39,411 nt of DNA from an uncultured Bacteroidota bacterium (GTDB lineage Bacteria > Bacteroidota > Bacteroidia > Bacteroidales > FEN-979). Positions 22,841 through 32,199 of this stretch are shown piece by piece. Each line of letters begins with the position of its first letter. Positions within the stretch are counted from its first letter, which is position 1. The stretch spans positions 1-39,411 of the forward strand of contig CALCGJ010000121.1 of assembly GCA_937900965.1 (NCBI GenBank), written 5' to 3'. The notes under the pieces were generated by a model. That model had not been told where the DNA came from and ran no database searches. It saw only the letters and a program-made list of their open reading frames with translations. The translations under genes and the position numbers were made by a program.

Positions 22841-25800
22841 ATGAAAAAATTTACTATTCTCATCTCACTGATGCTTGCTGTTATGCTCGGCATACAGGCA
22901 CAGCAGTACAACTACTCTGATTCATGGGGCAATGCCGGGTTTAACCTGGTTGCATCAGAATCCTCCACTGTTGAAGTGGTCTATTCTGTTCCAATGTTTG
23001 CACTCGAAGATCAGGTTATCAACGGCGATATGATGCAAAACATCATGCTTCCCGGGAACTTTATGTTTAACGAAGCAGGTGCACCAAACCTGCCGGGAAA
23101 TGGGCGTTATATTGCCATTCCGCAGGGATCAACACCCAGTATCAGGATAATCAGTCAACGGACCGAAGTGATCCAAAATGTTGAGGTCCTCCCTGCACCT
23201 GTAATCCCCACTGACCATGATACCAATCCAATGGTCTACTCCAAGGATATGGCTATTTACAATATCAATGCTCTCTATCCTGCATCTCCTGTTACCATTT
23301 CTGAAGTGGAACATATCCGTGGCACTGACGTTGTTATATTAGGAATAACCCCTTTCCAATACAATCCTGTTACCAAAGAGCTGATCGTTTACCGGGATCT
23401 CCAAATTGCCATCGATTGTGATGGTGGCTCAGGTGAATACGGCAACAACAGACTTCGTAGTCCTTACTGGGACGGACTGATGTCAGATGCCATGCTCAAC
23501 TACTCTGTGTTAACTGAAGTTGATTACGCGGCAAGGATGAATCAAAATCTTCAGAATGTCACCGAAGATGAAGAGTGTGAGTATATCATCATTACACCTA
23601 CCGGAGATGATTTTGTGAGATGGGCTGACTCAATTGCCAAATTCAGAAATGAACAGGGGATCCTGACCAGGGTATACACGGTGGACGAAGTTGGCGGCAA
23701 TACAACCACCGCCATTGAAGGTTTCATTAACAATGCATATAACAACTGGACTATACCTCCGGCAGCCTGTCTGCTTTTAGGCGATTACGGAACAGATGGA
23801 ACCAAAAATATCATTTCACCCATCTGGAATAACTATTGTGCCTCTGATAACCTTTATGCAGATGTTGACAACGACCAAATGCCTGATGTTATCTTTGCGC
23901 GGATGACTGCGAACAACAATACGCAGTTGACTACTTTTATCACGAAATTCTTCGACTATGAGAGAACCCCGGAAACAGATACTTCTTTCTACAACCATCC
24001 GATCACTGCCCTTGGCTGGCAAACTGAACGCTGGTTTCAGATCTGCTCGGAAGTTGTCGGAGGATATTTCAAGCATGTAAAAGGGCGTCAGCCTACCCGT
24101 ATTAATGAAATCTATCAAACCCCACTCCCCGGAGCGATCTGGTCTTCTGCTCCTAATACAAATACAGTTGTAAATTATTTTGGTCCGAATGGTCTGGGAT
24201 ACATTCCTGCCACACCCCTGGAACTGGGCGGCTTTGCAGGTGGGTCGGCAGCTGATGTTACCGCGGCCATCGAAGCCGGTTCGTTTTTGCTGCAACACCG
24301 CGACCATGGAAACACAACGGTTTGGGGCGAGCCCTATTATAGCAATGCGAATATCAACCTTCTCACAAATACAAAACTTGTCCATATTTTTTCCATCAAC
24401 TGCCTCACCGGGAAATACAACATGAGCGGTGAATGTTTCACAGAGAAGTTCCACCGTCATACCAAGAACGGATACAACTCAGGCGCTTTAAGTGTTACAG
24501 GTGCATCTGAGACCTCCTATTCCTTTGTTAACGACACCTATGTTTGGGGGATGATGGACAACATGTGGCCCGATTTCATGCCGGATGAGACTTCTGAAGT
24601 TGCACTACGCGGCCTCATGCCGGCTTTTGGAAATGCCGGTGGTAAATATTTCCTGAAACAGTCAAACTGGCCGTATAACACAGGCAATAAAGCCGTCACT
24701 TATAACCTGTTCCATCATCACGGGGATGCATTCTCATGCCTGTACGATACCGTGCCAGCCAACCTGGATGTCTCCCATGATTCAGTGATTGCATATGGTA
24801 ATACAATATTTACAGTAACTGCCACGGAAGACAGTTTCATCGCCCTAAGTAACGAGGGTGTTCTTCTGGCGACTGCCTATGGTGCCGGTTCAACACCAGT
24901 TGTGATGACAATTCCCGTTCTACCTCCTGGGGCTATGTTGAAAGTAGTGGTGACAATGACAAATTGTTTCCGCTATCAAGAATTGGTTCCGGTTGTGACT
25001 GATTTACTGTTTGCTAATTTCTCATCCAGTCAAACACAAGTTTGTACCGGGAATACTGTTGATTTCACCGATCTTTCCACCGGCGACCCAACTGCCTGGG
25101 AGTGGACGTTCGAAGGTGGGACCCCGGGGACCTCTACTGAACAGAATCCGACCGGCATCCTTTATGAAGTTGCTGGTGTTTATTCAGTTAGTCTTTCCGT
25201 TACCAAGGATGGGAATACTGCTTTAGAGACCAAATCAGACTTTATCCACAGATTCAACACACCCACAGCCAACTTTGAGGAGAGTCTGCCCTGTGAAGAA
25301 ATATCAATTGATTTTACCGATCTCTCAAATCCCAATGGTGGAACCATTACCGATTGGTTGTGGAATTTCGGCGATCCGAATTCAGGGATCTACAATACCT
25401 CTTCATTACAAAACCCGTCCCATATCTATATTGACCCGGGAGCCTACGTAGTATCTCTAAGTGTGACCAACAACGGGGTTTGTACCGAAACTTTTTACAA
25501 AGATATCGTCATTGATGCAAAACCCGATAAGGCAGGAACTCCGCAGGGTGATGCAACGATCTGCCAGGCCTCCGCTGGAAACATCTTTGTTACCGATGGC
25601 ACACCGCTGGCTACCGCTTATGAGTGGATCATAGATCCTACCCAAGCCGGAACCATTATCGGAAGCGGGACAGAAATTATTCTGGATGTCGCCGATAGCT
25701 TCTCAGGATCAGCTATCCTTCGTGTTAGAGGTAGTAACGACTGTGGGAATGGTTCTGTCTCCGATGCCCTATCTCTGAATGTAGAGACTATTCTAGCTGC

Positions 25801-26344
25801 TCCTGCTGAAGCACCAACAGGACCCGATACAGTTGACCTCAATATTGTGACAAGTTCTGATTTCACTGCATCTGAGATGACGGGAGCAATTGGTTATATC
25901 TGGCTCATCGATCCGGAAACTGCAGGAGCCCTTGATCCGGAAGGTCTACAACTGACCGTTAACTGGGATGCTGACTTCAGGGGCGATGCCAACATCATTT
26001 ACGCCGGTGTCACCGATGAATGCGAAGGACTGTTCTCACCTGCCAAAGTTGTTACTGTGAAGAGTTCACTGGGTATCGACGAATTCAATGCATACAACAT
26101 CGCCGTTTACCCGAATCCAAATAGTGGTAAATTCAACCTTTCACTGAACACATCAGAACAGAGTGTTGTGAATATCAAGATCTTCAACGTTCTCGGAACT
26201 ATGGTTTATTCAGAAGAGAATGTTAATCTCTTCACCAAACTTACCAAAACACTTGACCTCTCCTCCCTGCCAAAAAGCATCTATCACCTGAAGGTGGAAG
26301 GCAGTAAAGGGACCTCGATTATCCGGGTAGTGATCGACAGGTAA
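22841..26344 (+). CDS. Gingipain-type C25 cysteine peptidase with PKD domains and T9SS sorting domain
   Basis: The 1167-residue secreted protein has a signal peptide cut at QA|Q, a propeptide-like N-terminal region (about 22-225), then a C25 catalytic domain (about 245-640). The catalytic dyad is H489 ('QHRDHGNTTVWG', gingipain-type HG) and C521 ('SINCLTGKYN'), 32 residues apart, close to the spacing in RgpB. An Ig-like region, two PKD domains (about 720-890: 'WEWTFEGGTPGTSTEQNPTG', 'WLWNFGDPNSGIYNTSS'), two more beta-sandwich repeats and a type A sorting domain ('AVYPNPNSGKFNLSL ... IRVVIDR') follow. It should be exported by T9SS and bound to the cell surface. Substrate specificity cannot be read by eye. 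It stands alone between a promoter and palindromic elements. Confidence 0.92.
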   Translation: MKKFTILISLMLAVMLGIQAQQYNYSDSWGNAGFNLVASESSTVEVVYSVPMFALEDQVINGDMMQNIMLPGNFMFNEAGAPNLPGNGRYIAIPQGSTPSIRIISQRTEVIQNVEVLPAPVIPTDHDTNPMVYSKDMAIYNINALYPASPVTISEVEHIRGTDVVILGITPFQYNPVTKELIVYRDLQIAIDCDGGSGEYGNNRLRSPYWDGLMSDAMLNYSVLTEVDYAARMNQNLQNVTEDEECEYIIITPTGDDFVRWADSIAKFRNEQGILTRVYTVDEVGGNTTTAIEGFINNAYNNWTIPPAACLLLGDYGTDGTKNIISPIWNNYCASDNLYADVDNDQMPDVIFARMTANNNTQLTTFITKFFDYERTPETDTSFYNHPITALGWQTERWFQICSEVVGGYFKHVKGRQPTRINEIYQTPLPGAIWSSAPNTNTVVNYFGPNGLGYIPATPLELGGFAGGSAADVTAAIEAGSFLLQHRDHGNTTVWGEPYYSNANINLLTNTKLVHIFSINCLTGKYNMSGECFTEKFHRHTKNGYNSGALSVTGASETSYSFVNDTYVWGMMDNMWPDFMPDETSEVALRGLMPAFGNAGGKYFLKQSNWPYNTGNKAVTYNLFHHHGDAFSCLYDTVPANLDVSHDSVIAYGNTIFTVTATEDSFIALSNEGVLLATAYGAGSTPVVMTIPVLPPGAMLKVVVTMTNCFRYQELVPVVTDLLFANFSSSQTQVCTGNTVDFTDLSTGDPTAWEWTFEGGTPGTSTEQNPTGILYEVAGVYSVSLSVTKDGNTALETKSDFIHRFNTPTANFEESLPCEEISIDFTDLSNPNGGTITDWLWNFGDPNSGIYNTSSLQNPSHIYIDPGAYVVSLSVTNNGVCTETFYKDIVIDAKPDKAGTPQGDATICQASAGNIFVTDGTPLATAYEWIIDPTQAGTIIGSGTEIILDVADSFSGSAILRVRGSNDCGNGSVSDALSLNVETILAAPAEAPTGPDTVDLNIVTSSDFTASEMTGAIGYIWLIDPETAGALDPEGLQLTVNWDADFRGDANIIYAGVTDECEGLFSPAKVVTVKSSLGIDEFNAYNIAVYPNPNSGKFNLSLNTSEQSVVNIKIFNVLGTMVYSEENVNLFTKLTKTLDLSSLPKSIYHLKVEGSKGTSIIRVVIDR

Positions 26345-26367
26345 TTGGTTGTATGATATCATCTCTT

Positions 26368-26391
26368 GTAGAGGCGGGGCATGCCTCGTCC
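26368..26391. repeat. Degenerate palindrome of the REP-like type
   Basis: GTAGAGGCGGGGCAT and ATGCCTCGTCC form an imperfect inverted repeat centred on GGCATGCC, 23 nt after the peptidase stop. It resembles the arms of the neighbouring perfect palindrome only in its outer GTAG and GC-rich arm. Confidence 0.55.
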
Positions 26392-26393
26392 AT

Positions 26394-26431
26394 ATAATGT
26401 AGGGGCAATTCATGAATTGCCCCTACATTAT
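26394..26431. repeat. 38-bp perfect palindrome after the C25 peptidase gene
   Basis: The arm ATAATGTAGGGGCAATTCA is followed immediately by its exact reverse complement. It has no loop, so on RNA it would form a long hairpin. It may stabilise the 3' end or stop transcription of the peptidase gene. Confidence 0.9.
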
Positions 26432-26471
26432 TTATATGAATCCAACCTAACCTGATGCAACGATTAATCTG

Positions 26472-26479
26472 TATCTTTG
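26472..26479 (+). promoter_or_regulatory. -7 box of the Asp-box protein gene
   Basis: TATCTTTG matches TAnnTTTG and lies between two in-frame ATGs, so it excludes the first (26455) and supports the second (26515). Confidence 0.6.
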
Positions 26480-26514
26480 TCTTATTAATATTAAGTCTAG
26501 ATTATGAAGTAACC

Positions 26515-29500
26515 ATGAACAAAAATAACTTGAAGCTCTTTTTTCTCATCATTATCTGTTTGCCTCTGGCAGCTTTTTCTCAAAATCTTCCTCATTTTCC
26601 GAAAATCACTCCTGCCGGAAAAGGGAAAGTGAATACCCGTATTGACAATATGGGGTACTGGGAGAGGATGGCTCGTTTGGGATATGTGGAGGTGAATCCC
26701 TGGCGCCCTATACCACCAGCAATTAAACGTTCTTCTCTGATCCGGGCGGATGGCATGTTCGTTCAGGATTCCCCGGATGTCGCTGTCACGGCCAGTGGAG
26801 AAACCACACAAAGTGAGAATTCCATATTCATCGATCCGGAAGATGAAACCATCCTCTTGAACTCCAGCAACTCCAGTGACTGGAATGGATCTTATGCTCA
26901 GAACCTCTATGGCGCCGACAGATTCTGGTCCTTCGATGCCGCATCAACATGGGGAGGCTCGATTTATGGTGTTGGTCAGGTTAACAACGGAGACCCCGCA
27001 ACAGCCATTGGCCGAAATGGCTGGTGGTATATTGGGAAGATCAACAATGGCCGAGGGCAATCGGTTGCCTATTCTACCAACCAGGGACAAAGCTGGACTG
27101 ACGTACCAGTTGCCCAGGTAGTTGGAGGGTTTGGCGACCTCCTGGATAAAAACCATCTCTGGATCGACAATTCGGAAGACAGCCCCTATGAAGGAAATCT
27201 CTACGCAGCTTGGTCCTGTTATGTTGATGGGTCTCCCAACGAAAACGAAATAGAGATCGTGCGTTCCACCGATCAGGGTATAACATGGTCCATTCCAACA
27301 GGGCTCAGTCATCACGTCAATGCCGGCGCCCACAACCAGGGGGTGAATATTCAGACAGGACCCAATGGAGAGGTTTATGCAGCCTGGATCATTTACGACA
27401 GCTGGCCATCTGATGAAACTGCAATTGGGTTTGCCAAATCTCTGGATGGAGGTGAAACCTGGGTTCCGGGAAACCGTATCCTCACGGATATCAAAGGCAT
27501 TCGCACCAGTGGTACCAGCAAGGATATGCGAGTGGCCTCTTTTCCTGTAATGACCGTCGACCTGAGTGGGGGTCCCAACCACGGCAATCTCTATATTGTA
27601 TGGGCAAACATCGGGGTACCCGGTATCAACACCGGTACCGATATTGACATCTATATGAGCAGCTCCTCCAACCTGGGCGATACCTGGTCAACTCCCCTCC
27701 GCGTTAACCAGGATCCCGCAGGGTTAGGCAAACAACATTTCCTCCCCTGGATCACATGTGATCCATCGAACGGAAACATCTGTGTTATTTATTACGATGA
27801 CCGGAATGTTGACTCAACCATGCTTGAAACCTGGGTCTCTTACTCCTATGATGCCGGTAACTCATGGACTGATTTCAGGGTATCTGATGTCTCTTTTACG
27901 CCCTTGCCAATACCCGGTATGGCTTTTGACTACTTCGGGGATTACATCGGGATTAAAGCACAGAACATGAAGGTTTATCCTATCTGGACCGACAACCGTT
28001 CGGGAAACGCCCTGTCCTATGTCTCTGCTTTCGATCTTGGGCCTCCTCCTAACCAGCCGTACGTCTCTTATTATTCCTATGAACTGGACTCCATTCCCGG
28101 AGATCTGACACAACTGATGAATTACGGGGATTCTCTCCATATGAGCCTTGGATTGAAAAATATAGGAGACCAACCTGCCGAAGATCTTACTGCTGTTCTA
28201 TCAGTCACATCCCCTTATATCATAATCACCGACTCAACAGAATCATACGGCACTATGCAACCTGAAGAGATCAAGGTCATCCCGGATGGTTATGCATTCA
28301 AGGTTTCCGATACAATTCCTGACGGGCTGAAAGTGAGATTCTATGTAACCACCAGCGGTTCCGATACAACCTGGCAAAGCCATTTCTCGATCGAAGCTCA
28401 TGCTCCTTCGCTGCATAATATCACATTGATCATTGATGATGCCACAGGTGGTAACAACAACGGGAAACTTGATCCGGGAGAGACCGTCGATGTTAAGATT
28501 ACCACTGCCAACCGGGGAGACTTCCCCTGTCTCAACAGTTATGGACTCCTCTCCTGCGCATCCTCCTTCGTTACTATTCATAATGACAGCTCTTACCTCG
28601 GCAGCATCATCTTTCTTGACCCAAAAACAGCTGTATTCTCACTTTCTATCGATGATGAAGCCCCAACCGGTATAGGACTAACCCTGGAATATCAGGCTAT
28701 TTCAGGTCTTTATCACGCCGAAACATCCTATCTTGAAACAATCGGTATCATCGTGGAAGATTGGGAGACAAACTCGTTTACCAAATTTCCATGGCAGCAT
28801 TTCGGAAATAAACCCTGGACAATCATTCCAACAAACGCGTATGAAGGGGTCTATTGCGCAACTACATGGGTAATTGATGATTATACATCAACTATCCTTC
28901 AGGTCATTTATACTGCCGGAGTCGACGACAGTATCTCTTTCTACCGGAGGGTCTCTTCCGAACCTGATTACGATTTTCTCCACTTTTCCATTGACAATAT
29001 CCTGCAGGGAAGCTGGTCAGGAGATGTCGGTTGGGGTCGTGTTTCGTTCCCTGTTGCAGCCGGTCCCCATACATTCAAATGGATATATGCCAAAGATATT
29101 TACCTGGCTGTTGGGCTGGATAAAGTGTGGCTCGATTTTATTGAGTTCCCCCCACCGATCCTGCCACTTGTTGATGCCGGTCCTGATGGCTCTGTCTGTG
29201 ATGAATCAGCCTACCAGCTCACCGGATCAGCTTCGGGGTACGACAGCTTGAAATGGACCTCCAAAGGCGACGGGAACTTCAGCAATGATACCATTCTCAA
29301 TCCGCTCTATTTCCCAGGGGCCAACGATATCCTTGTCGGGGAAGTAAAGCTGTTGCTTCGCGGCTTTGTTGAATTCAGCAGTGCCGTAAACAGCATGATC
29401 CTGGCCATTGATGAGATCCCTGAAGTCTCCATTCTTATGGATCCAAAAGATACACTGTGCTCCTGGCAATCCGGAACGCTTTCAGTTGAAGAGATACCAG

Positions 29501-29937
29501 GTGTAACTTACCTTTGGACTCCGGGTAACTATACTACTACTTCCATAATTGTTGATACCGCTGTAGCGGGTGGGATCGGAACCACCAGGTTCAGGGTAAT
29601 TGCAACCAACTCTGATGGCTGTTCAGATACCGACTCCCTCGACATCACCTTCAAGGATTGCACAGCGATTGACGATCCAACAATCCATTTCAGCCATTCC
29701 GTTTCACCAAATCCATCCAATGGTGAGTTTGACATCCGTATCCATACTCCCGGCAGGGAACTCCTCACCTGGCGAATCCGATCATCCGGAGGTCAGATCA
29801 TGATGGAAGAAAAGGATATCACCATCAACGGATCCTGGGTCCGGCATCAGGATCTCCGGCATTTGTCGTCAGGGATCTATTTTCTGGAAATCGAACGAAA
29901 GCACGGAAAAGTGACGGAGAAGTTCATCATTCTTTAA
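26515..29937 (+). CDS. Secreted Asp-box (sialidase-like) propeller protein with T9SS sorting domain
   Basis: The 1140-residue protein has a signal peptide cut at FS|Q. Five Asp-box motifs (S/T-x-D/N-x-G-x-x-W) at roughly residues 187, 251, 309, 385 and 445 ('STNQGQSW', 'STDQGITW', 'SLDGGETW', 'SSNLGDTW', 'SYDAGNSW') indicate a six-bladed BNR beta-propeller. A CARDB-like pair of domains (about 520-740; 'DDATGGNNNGKLDPGETVDVKI'), a jelly-roll-like segment ('GLDKVWLDFIEF'), an Ig/PKD-like region, and a type A sorting domain ('SVSPNPSNGEFDIRI ... EKFIIL') follow. The first box of the sialidase Arg triad was not identified, so sialidase activity is not claimed; it could bind or hydrolyse another surface glycan or act as an adhesin. 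Confidence 0.85.
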   Translation: MNKNNLKLFFLIIICLPLAAFSQNLPHFPKITPAGKGKVNTRIDNMGYWERMARLGYVEVNPWRPIPPAIKRSSLIRADGMFVQDSPDVAVTASGETTQSENSIFIDPEDETILLNSSNSSDWNGSYAQNLYGADRFWSFDAASTWGGSIYGVGQVNNGDPATAIGRNGWWYIGKINNGRGQSVAYSTNQGQSWTDVPVAQVVGGFGDLLDKNHLWIDNSEDSPYEGNLYAAWSCYVDGSPNENEIEIVRSTDQGITWSIPTGLSHHVNAGAHNQGVNIQTGPNGEVYAAWIIYDSWPSDETAIGFAKSLDGGETWVPGNRILTDIKGIRTSGTSKDMRVASFPVMTVDLSGGPNHGNLYIVWANIGVPGINTGTDIDIYMSSSSNLGDTWSTPLRVNQDPAGLGKQHFLPWITCDPSNGNICVIYYDDRNVDSTMLETWVSYSYDAGNSWTDFRVSDVSFTPLPIPGMAFDYFGDYIGIKAQNMKVYPIWTDNRSGNALSYVSAFDLGPPPNQPYVSYYSYELDSIPGDLTQLMNYGDSLHMSLGLKNIGDQPAEDLTAVLSVTSPYIIITDSTESYGTMQPEEIKVIPDGYAFKVSDTIPDGLKVRFYVTTSGSDTTWQSHFSIEAHAPSLHNITLIIDDATGGNNNGKLDPGETVDVKITTANRGDFPCLNSYGLLSCASSFVTIHNDSSYLGSIIFLDPKTAVFSLSIDDEAPTGIGLTLEYQAISGLYHAETSYLETIGIIVEDWETNSFTKFPWQHFGNKPWTIIPTNAYEGVYCATTWVIDDYTSTILQVIYTAGVDDSISFYRRVSSEPDYDFLHFSIDNILQGSWSGDVGWGRVSFPVAAGPHTFKWIYAKDIYLAVGLDKVWLDFIEFPPPILPLVDAGPDGSVCDESAYQLTGSASGYDSLKWTSKGDGNFSNDTILNPLYFPGANDILVGEVKLLLRGFVEFSSAVNSMILAIDEIPEVSILMDPKDTLCSWQSGTLSVEEIPGVTYLWTPGNYTTTSIIVDTAVAGGIGTTRFRVIATNSDGCSDTDSLDITFKDCTAIDDPTIHFSHSVSPNPSNGEFDIRIHTPGRELLTWRIRSSGGQIMMEEKDITINGSWVRHQDLRHLSSGIYFLEIERKHGKVTEKFIIL

Positions 29938-29972
29938 TGACAAGAATGATCAGGAATTACGAATGACTTGAA

Positions 29973-30148
29973 TTAGAGAAAAAACAGTGCAACCCCGCCA
30001 ACTGCGATAACCGCTCCCACTATCTCTTTGAATGTTACCTTCTCCTTTAAAAAGACAACAGAAGGGGCGATGATCAGCACCGGGACTATGGACATCAGGG
30101 TTGCTGCAATGCCAACAGATGTGTATTTTACGGCAATCAGTTCGTTAT
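29973..30148 (-). pseudogene. Remnant of a DMT/EamA-type transporter (C-terminal end only)
   Basis: After the EnvC stop the same strand reads 'NELIAVKYTSVGIAATLMSIVPVLIIAPSVVFLKEKVTFKEIVGAVIAVGGVALFFL', which matches the last two membrane helices and terminal helix of EamA-family exporters (usually about 290 residues). The first ~230 residues and any start codon are missing. An ATG exists only inside the EnvC coding region (30194), so the piece looks like the end of a deleted gene. Just outside it (29933-29975) are degenerate short repeats of the GAATTACGAATGAC type, a possible deletion scar. Confidence 0.75.
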
Positions 30149-31372
30149 CTACTTTAGCCACTCTTGCGGATTCATGATAATTTTGGCATGCCAAACCTGG
30201 AAGTTCAGCTCCGATTTTCCCTCATTCGTGTCGTAGTGTGCCCGTCCAATGACCTGTCCGGTTGCCACAGCCTGACCGTTCGTTACCGTCACTCCATCAA
30301 GATTGGAATAGACAGTAAGATAATCGCCATGACGCACCATCACAACCTGGTTCAGGTTGGGTATAGAGAGAACTTTGCTGACAACTCCATTGAAAACAGC
30401 CTTAACGGGGGCATTCTGACTGACCATAATATCAATTCCGTTATTATTGACCTTTACATATTTCAGAACCGGATGTTGATGCTCTCCAAACCTGGAGGTG
30501 ACCACGCCCTGATCGGTTGGCCATGGGAGCCGGCCTTTATTGGCAGCAAAATTGGACGACAACCGCATCTCCGCAGCTTTGACACCGGCATCCCTGGTTT
30601 TATCCGCTGCCCTGGAACGCGCCTCTTCTGCCAGAATACGCTCTATCTCTTTTTGTAGCTTCTGTACTGCTTTTTGTTTAATTCGCAAGGTTTTTAGAAG
30701 CTGTTTCTCTTTTTTTGACAGATCCTGAACTGTTCTGTCTTTTTGCTTCTTCTCTTTGTCCAGGTTAGATTTTTCTGCTGCTTCCGAGTTAGCCAACTTC
30801 AGCTTTTCAGCCCGGGTCAGTTCAAATGCATGCACCTGTTTACTCAGGGATACCTGTGCTTCACGGATTCGCTCAGCCTGCTTCCGACGATACGTGGTAT
30901 ACTGCTGGTAATACTTTAGCCTCTGATATGCCTGGTTGAAATCCTTAGCTGAAAAAATAAAGAGTAACCTGTTCTGGGTCTTTGTGATTTTGTATGTATA
31001 GTAGATTATTCGTGCATATTCCTCTTTCAGAGATTTCAGTTCGTGTGTGCGTTCGTTTATCCGGTTCTGATCCTCCCGGATTTTTCGATCTACCTCTCCA
31101 ATTTCCTTGCTTATAGTATTAATTAACGCTTCCCGTTTTTTTATCTGACTGCTGATGAGTTGTAAATCCCGTAATGAAGTCTCTTTATTCTTTGTGGTTT
31201 GATCGAGAAGTTTGGAAGTATATTCGATCTCACTTTCCAGTTTTTGTCGGTTCTGGTTCAGCTTTTCTTTGGTTTCTTGTCCGTATGTTCCAGGGATAAA
31301 ACTAAAAAAAAGAAATACCAGGAATCCCACTATTATCCCTCGGGCAGGATATGTGACCAGCCAGTGATTCAT
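30149..31372 (-). CDS. EnvC-like amidase activator (coiled coil plus degenerate LytM domain)
   Basis: The 407-residue periplasmic protein has a signal peptide cut at TYG|Q, a long coiled coil (about 35-265, rich in Lys, Glu and Gln) and a C-terminal M23/LytM domain (about 285-407). The LytM metal and catalytic residues are altered: 'NNNGIDI' replaces HxGxD, 'YLTVYSNL' replaces YxxxYxHL, and 'LNFQVW' replaces LHFEI. It should therefore not cleave peptidoglycan but activate an amidase during septum splitting. Its ATG overlaps the DUF4292 stop as ATGA, giving translational coupling. The amidase partner is not in the window. Confidence 0.88.
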   Translation of the reverse strand: MNHWLVTYPARGIIVGFLVFLFFSFIPGTYGQETKEKLNQNRQKLESEIEYTSKLLDQTTKNKETSLRDLQLISSQIKKREALINTISKEIGEVDRKIREDQNRINERTHELKSLKEEYARIIYYTYKITKTQNRLLFIFSAKDFNQAYQRLKYYQQYTTYRRKQAERIREAQVSLSKQVHAFELTRAEKLKLANSEAAEKSNLDKEKKQKDRTVQDLSKKEKQLLKTLRIKQKAVQKLQKEIERILAEEARSRAADKTRDAGVKAAEMRLSSNFAANKGRLPWPTDQGVVTSRFGEHQHPVLKYVKVNNNGIDIMVSQNAPVKAVFNGVVSKVLSIPNLNQVVMVRHGDYLTVYSNLDGVTVTNGQAVATGQVIGRAHYDTNEGKSELNFQVWHAKIIMNPQEWLK

Positions 31373-32199
31373 GGCCTTACCCGGGTAAAAGATGATGGAA
31401 TCTTAAACGGGAACTTCAATGGCTCATCAATGTTGATCCTTGAAAAAACGACGGAAACATGGATTCTGTTCTCTGCCGAGATCTGGTAGGTCATCTCCCG
31501 GGGGAAAAGCTGACTTCCGATTGTCTCGAAGGAGGAGTAGGTAGCATCGAGTTTGATGTTATCTTTCCGGATCTCCTTGACATCCGCGCGTGTGATTTTG
31601 AAGGTTTCCGGGTTGAGCCAGATATTCTGGATAAAGACCTTCAGCTCATCCTCCTGATTCTTGATGTATTTTTTCATTTTTTGGCGCGCGGAAGCAACTA
31701 ACTTGTATTCATCCTTGTCGATGGTTGCTTTGAATTTTCCCTCTTCGTAAAAAGAGATATCGTTCCCGATCAGAAAGGATTGGAGGATGTCGTATTCAAT
31801 ACTTGTATTCAGAAACATGTTCAGGTCGTACCAGTCTCCTATCAGAAATGTATTATTCAACCGATTGATGTATTTGATCGAATCCTGGGTAATCATGAGC
31901 CGCATTCCTTCAAGTCCCATCACGGAAAGAGAGAGCCAGATGAGGGTATCTTTTTGAATACGGATCTGGCCTGAAAAAGCGTGTTTCTGATTTCCATTCT
32001 GATAATCAGCTGAATAGCGGGCATTGAACCATGTAAATTGCAACTCGCGCTCCTTCAGCTTGCCAAACAGGTACTCCGCACCCTCCTGCTTGATTGGTTG
32101 TTTAATGATACTACGGGGTGTTTTACAGGAAGAAATGAATAGTGTGCAGGCAAGACCAACCATCATTATGTTAATGAAAAATGCCTTCCGGGATTTCAT
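31369..32199 (-). CDS. DUF4292 family lipoprotein
   Basis: The 276-residue lipoprotein has a signal peptide ending ISSC (lipobox Cys near residue 24) and a mature part of DUF4292 type, with a LolA/LppX-like beta-rich pattern ('FTWFNARYSADYQNG', 'FSGQIRIQKDTLIWLSLS', 'GLEGMRLMITQDSIKYINR', 'FEGTFKATI'-like strands). The start at 32199 gives an ATGA overlap with the TPR gene; an ATG at 32211 also exists but lies further inside it. Its role is unknown. Its fixed place between a TPR protein and EnvC suggests cell envelope or division work, perhaps lipid or lipoprotein handling. Confidence 0.85.
   Translation of the reverse strand: MKSRKAFFINIMMVGLACTLFISSCKTPRSIIKQPIKQEGAEYLFGKLKERELQFTWFNARYSADYQNGNQKHAFSGQIRIQKDTLIWLSLSVMGLEGMRLMITQDSIKYINRLNNTFLIGDWYDLNMFLNTSIEYDILQSFLIGNDISFYEEGKFKATIDKDEYKLVASARQKMKKYIKNQEDELKVFIQNIWLNPETFKITRADVKEIRKDNIKLDATYSSFETIGSQLFPREMTYQISAENRIHVSVVFSRINIDEPLKFPFKIPSSFTRVRP

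Noticed and set aside
23816-24460. 214-codon minus-strand frame in the C25 peptidase gene
   Set aside because: It lies opposite the catalytic domain whose His and Cys motifs are intact; no start signals.
26455-26514. Earlier ATG for the Asp-box protein
   Set aside because: The -7 box at 26472-26479 lies downstream of it, and the second ATG starts a cleaner signal peptide.
18418-29937. T9SS machinery genes
   Set aside because: All five proteins are cargo with sorting domains; no Por or Spr secretion components are present.
26515-29937. Calling the Asp-box protein a sialidase
   Set aside because: Asp boxes show a propeller fold, but the Arg triad and other catalytic residues were not identified.
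29973-30194. Functional 73-residue membrane protein
   Set aside because: Its only ATG is inside envC and the hydrophobic part equals the tail of a much longer transporter family; a remnant is more likely.
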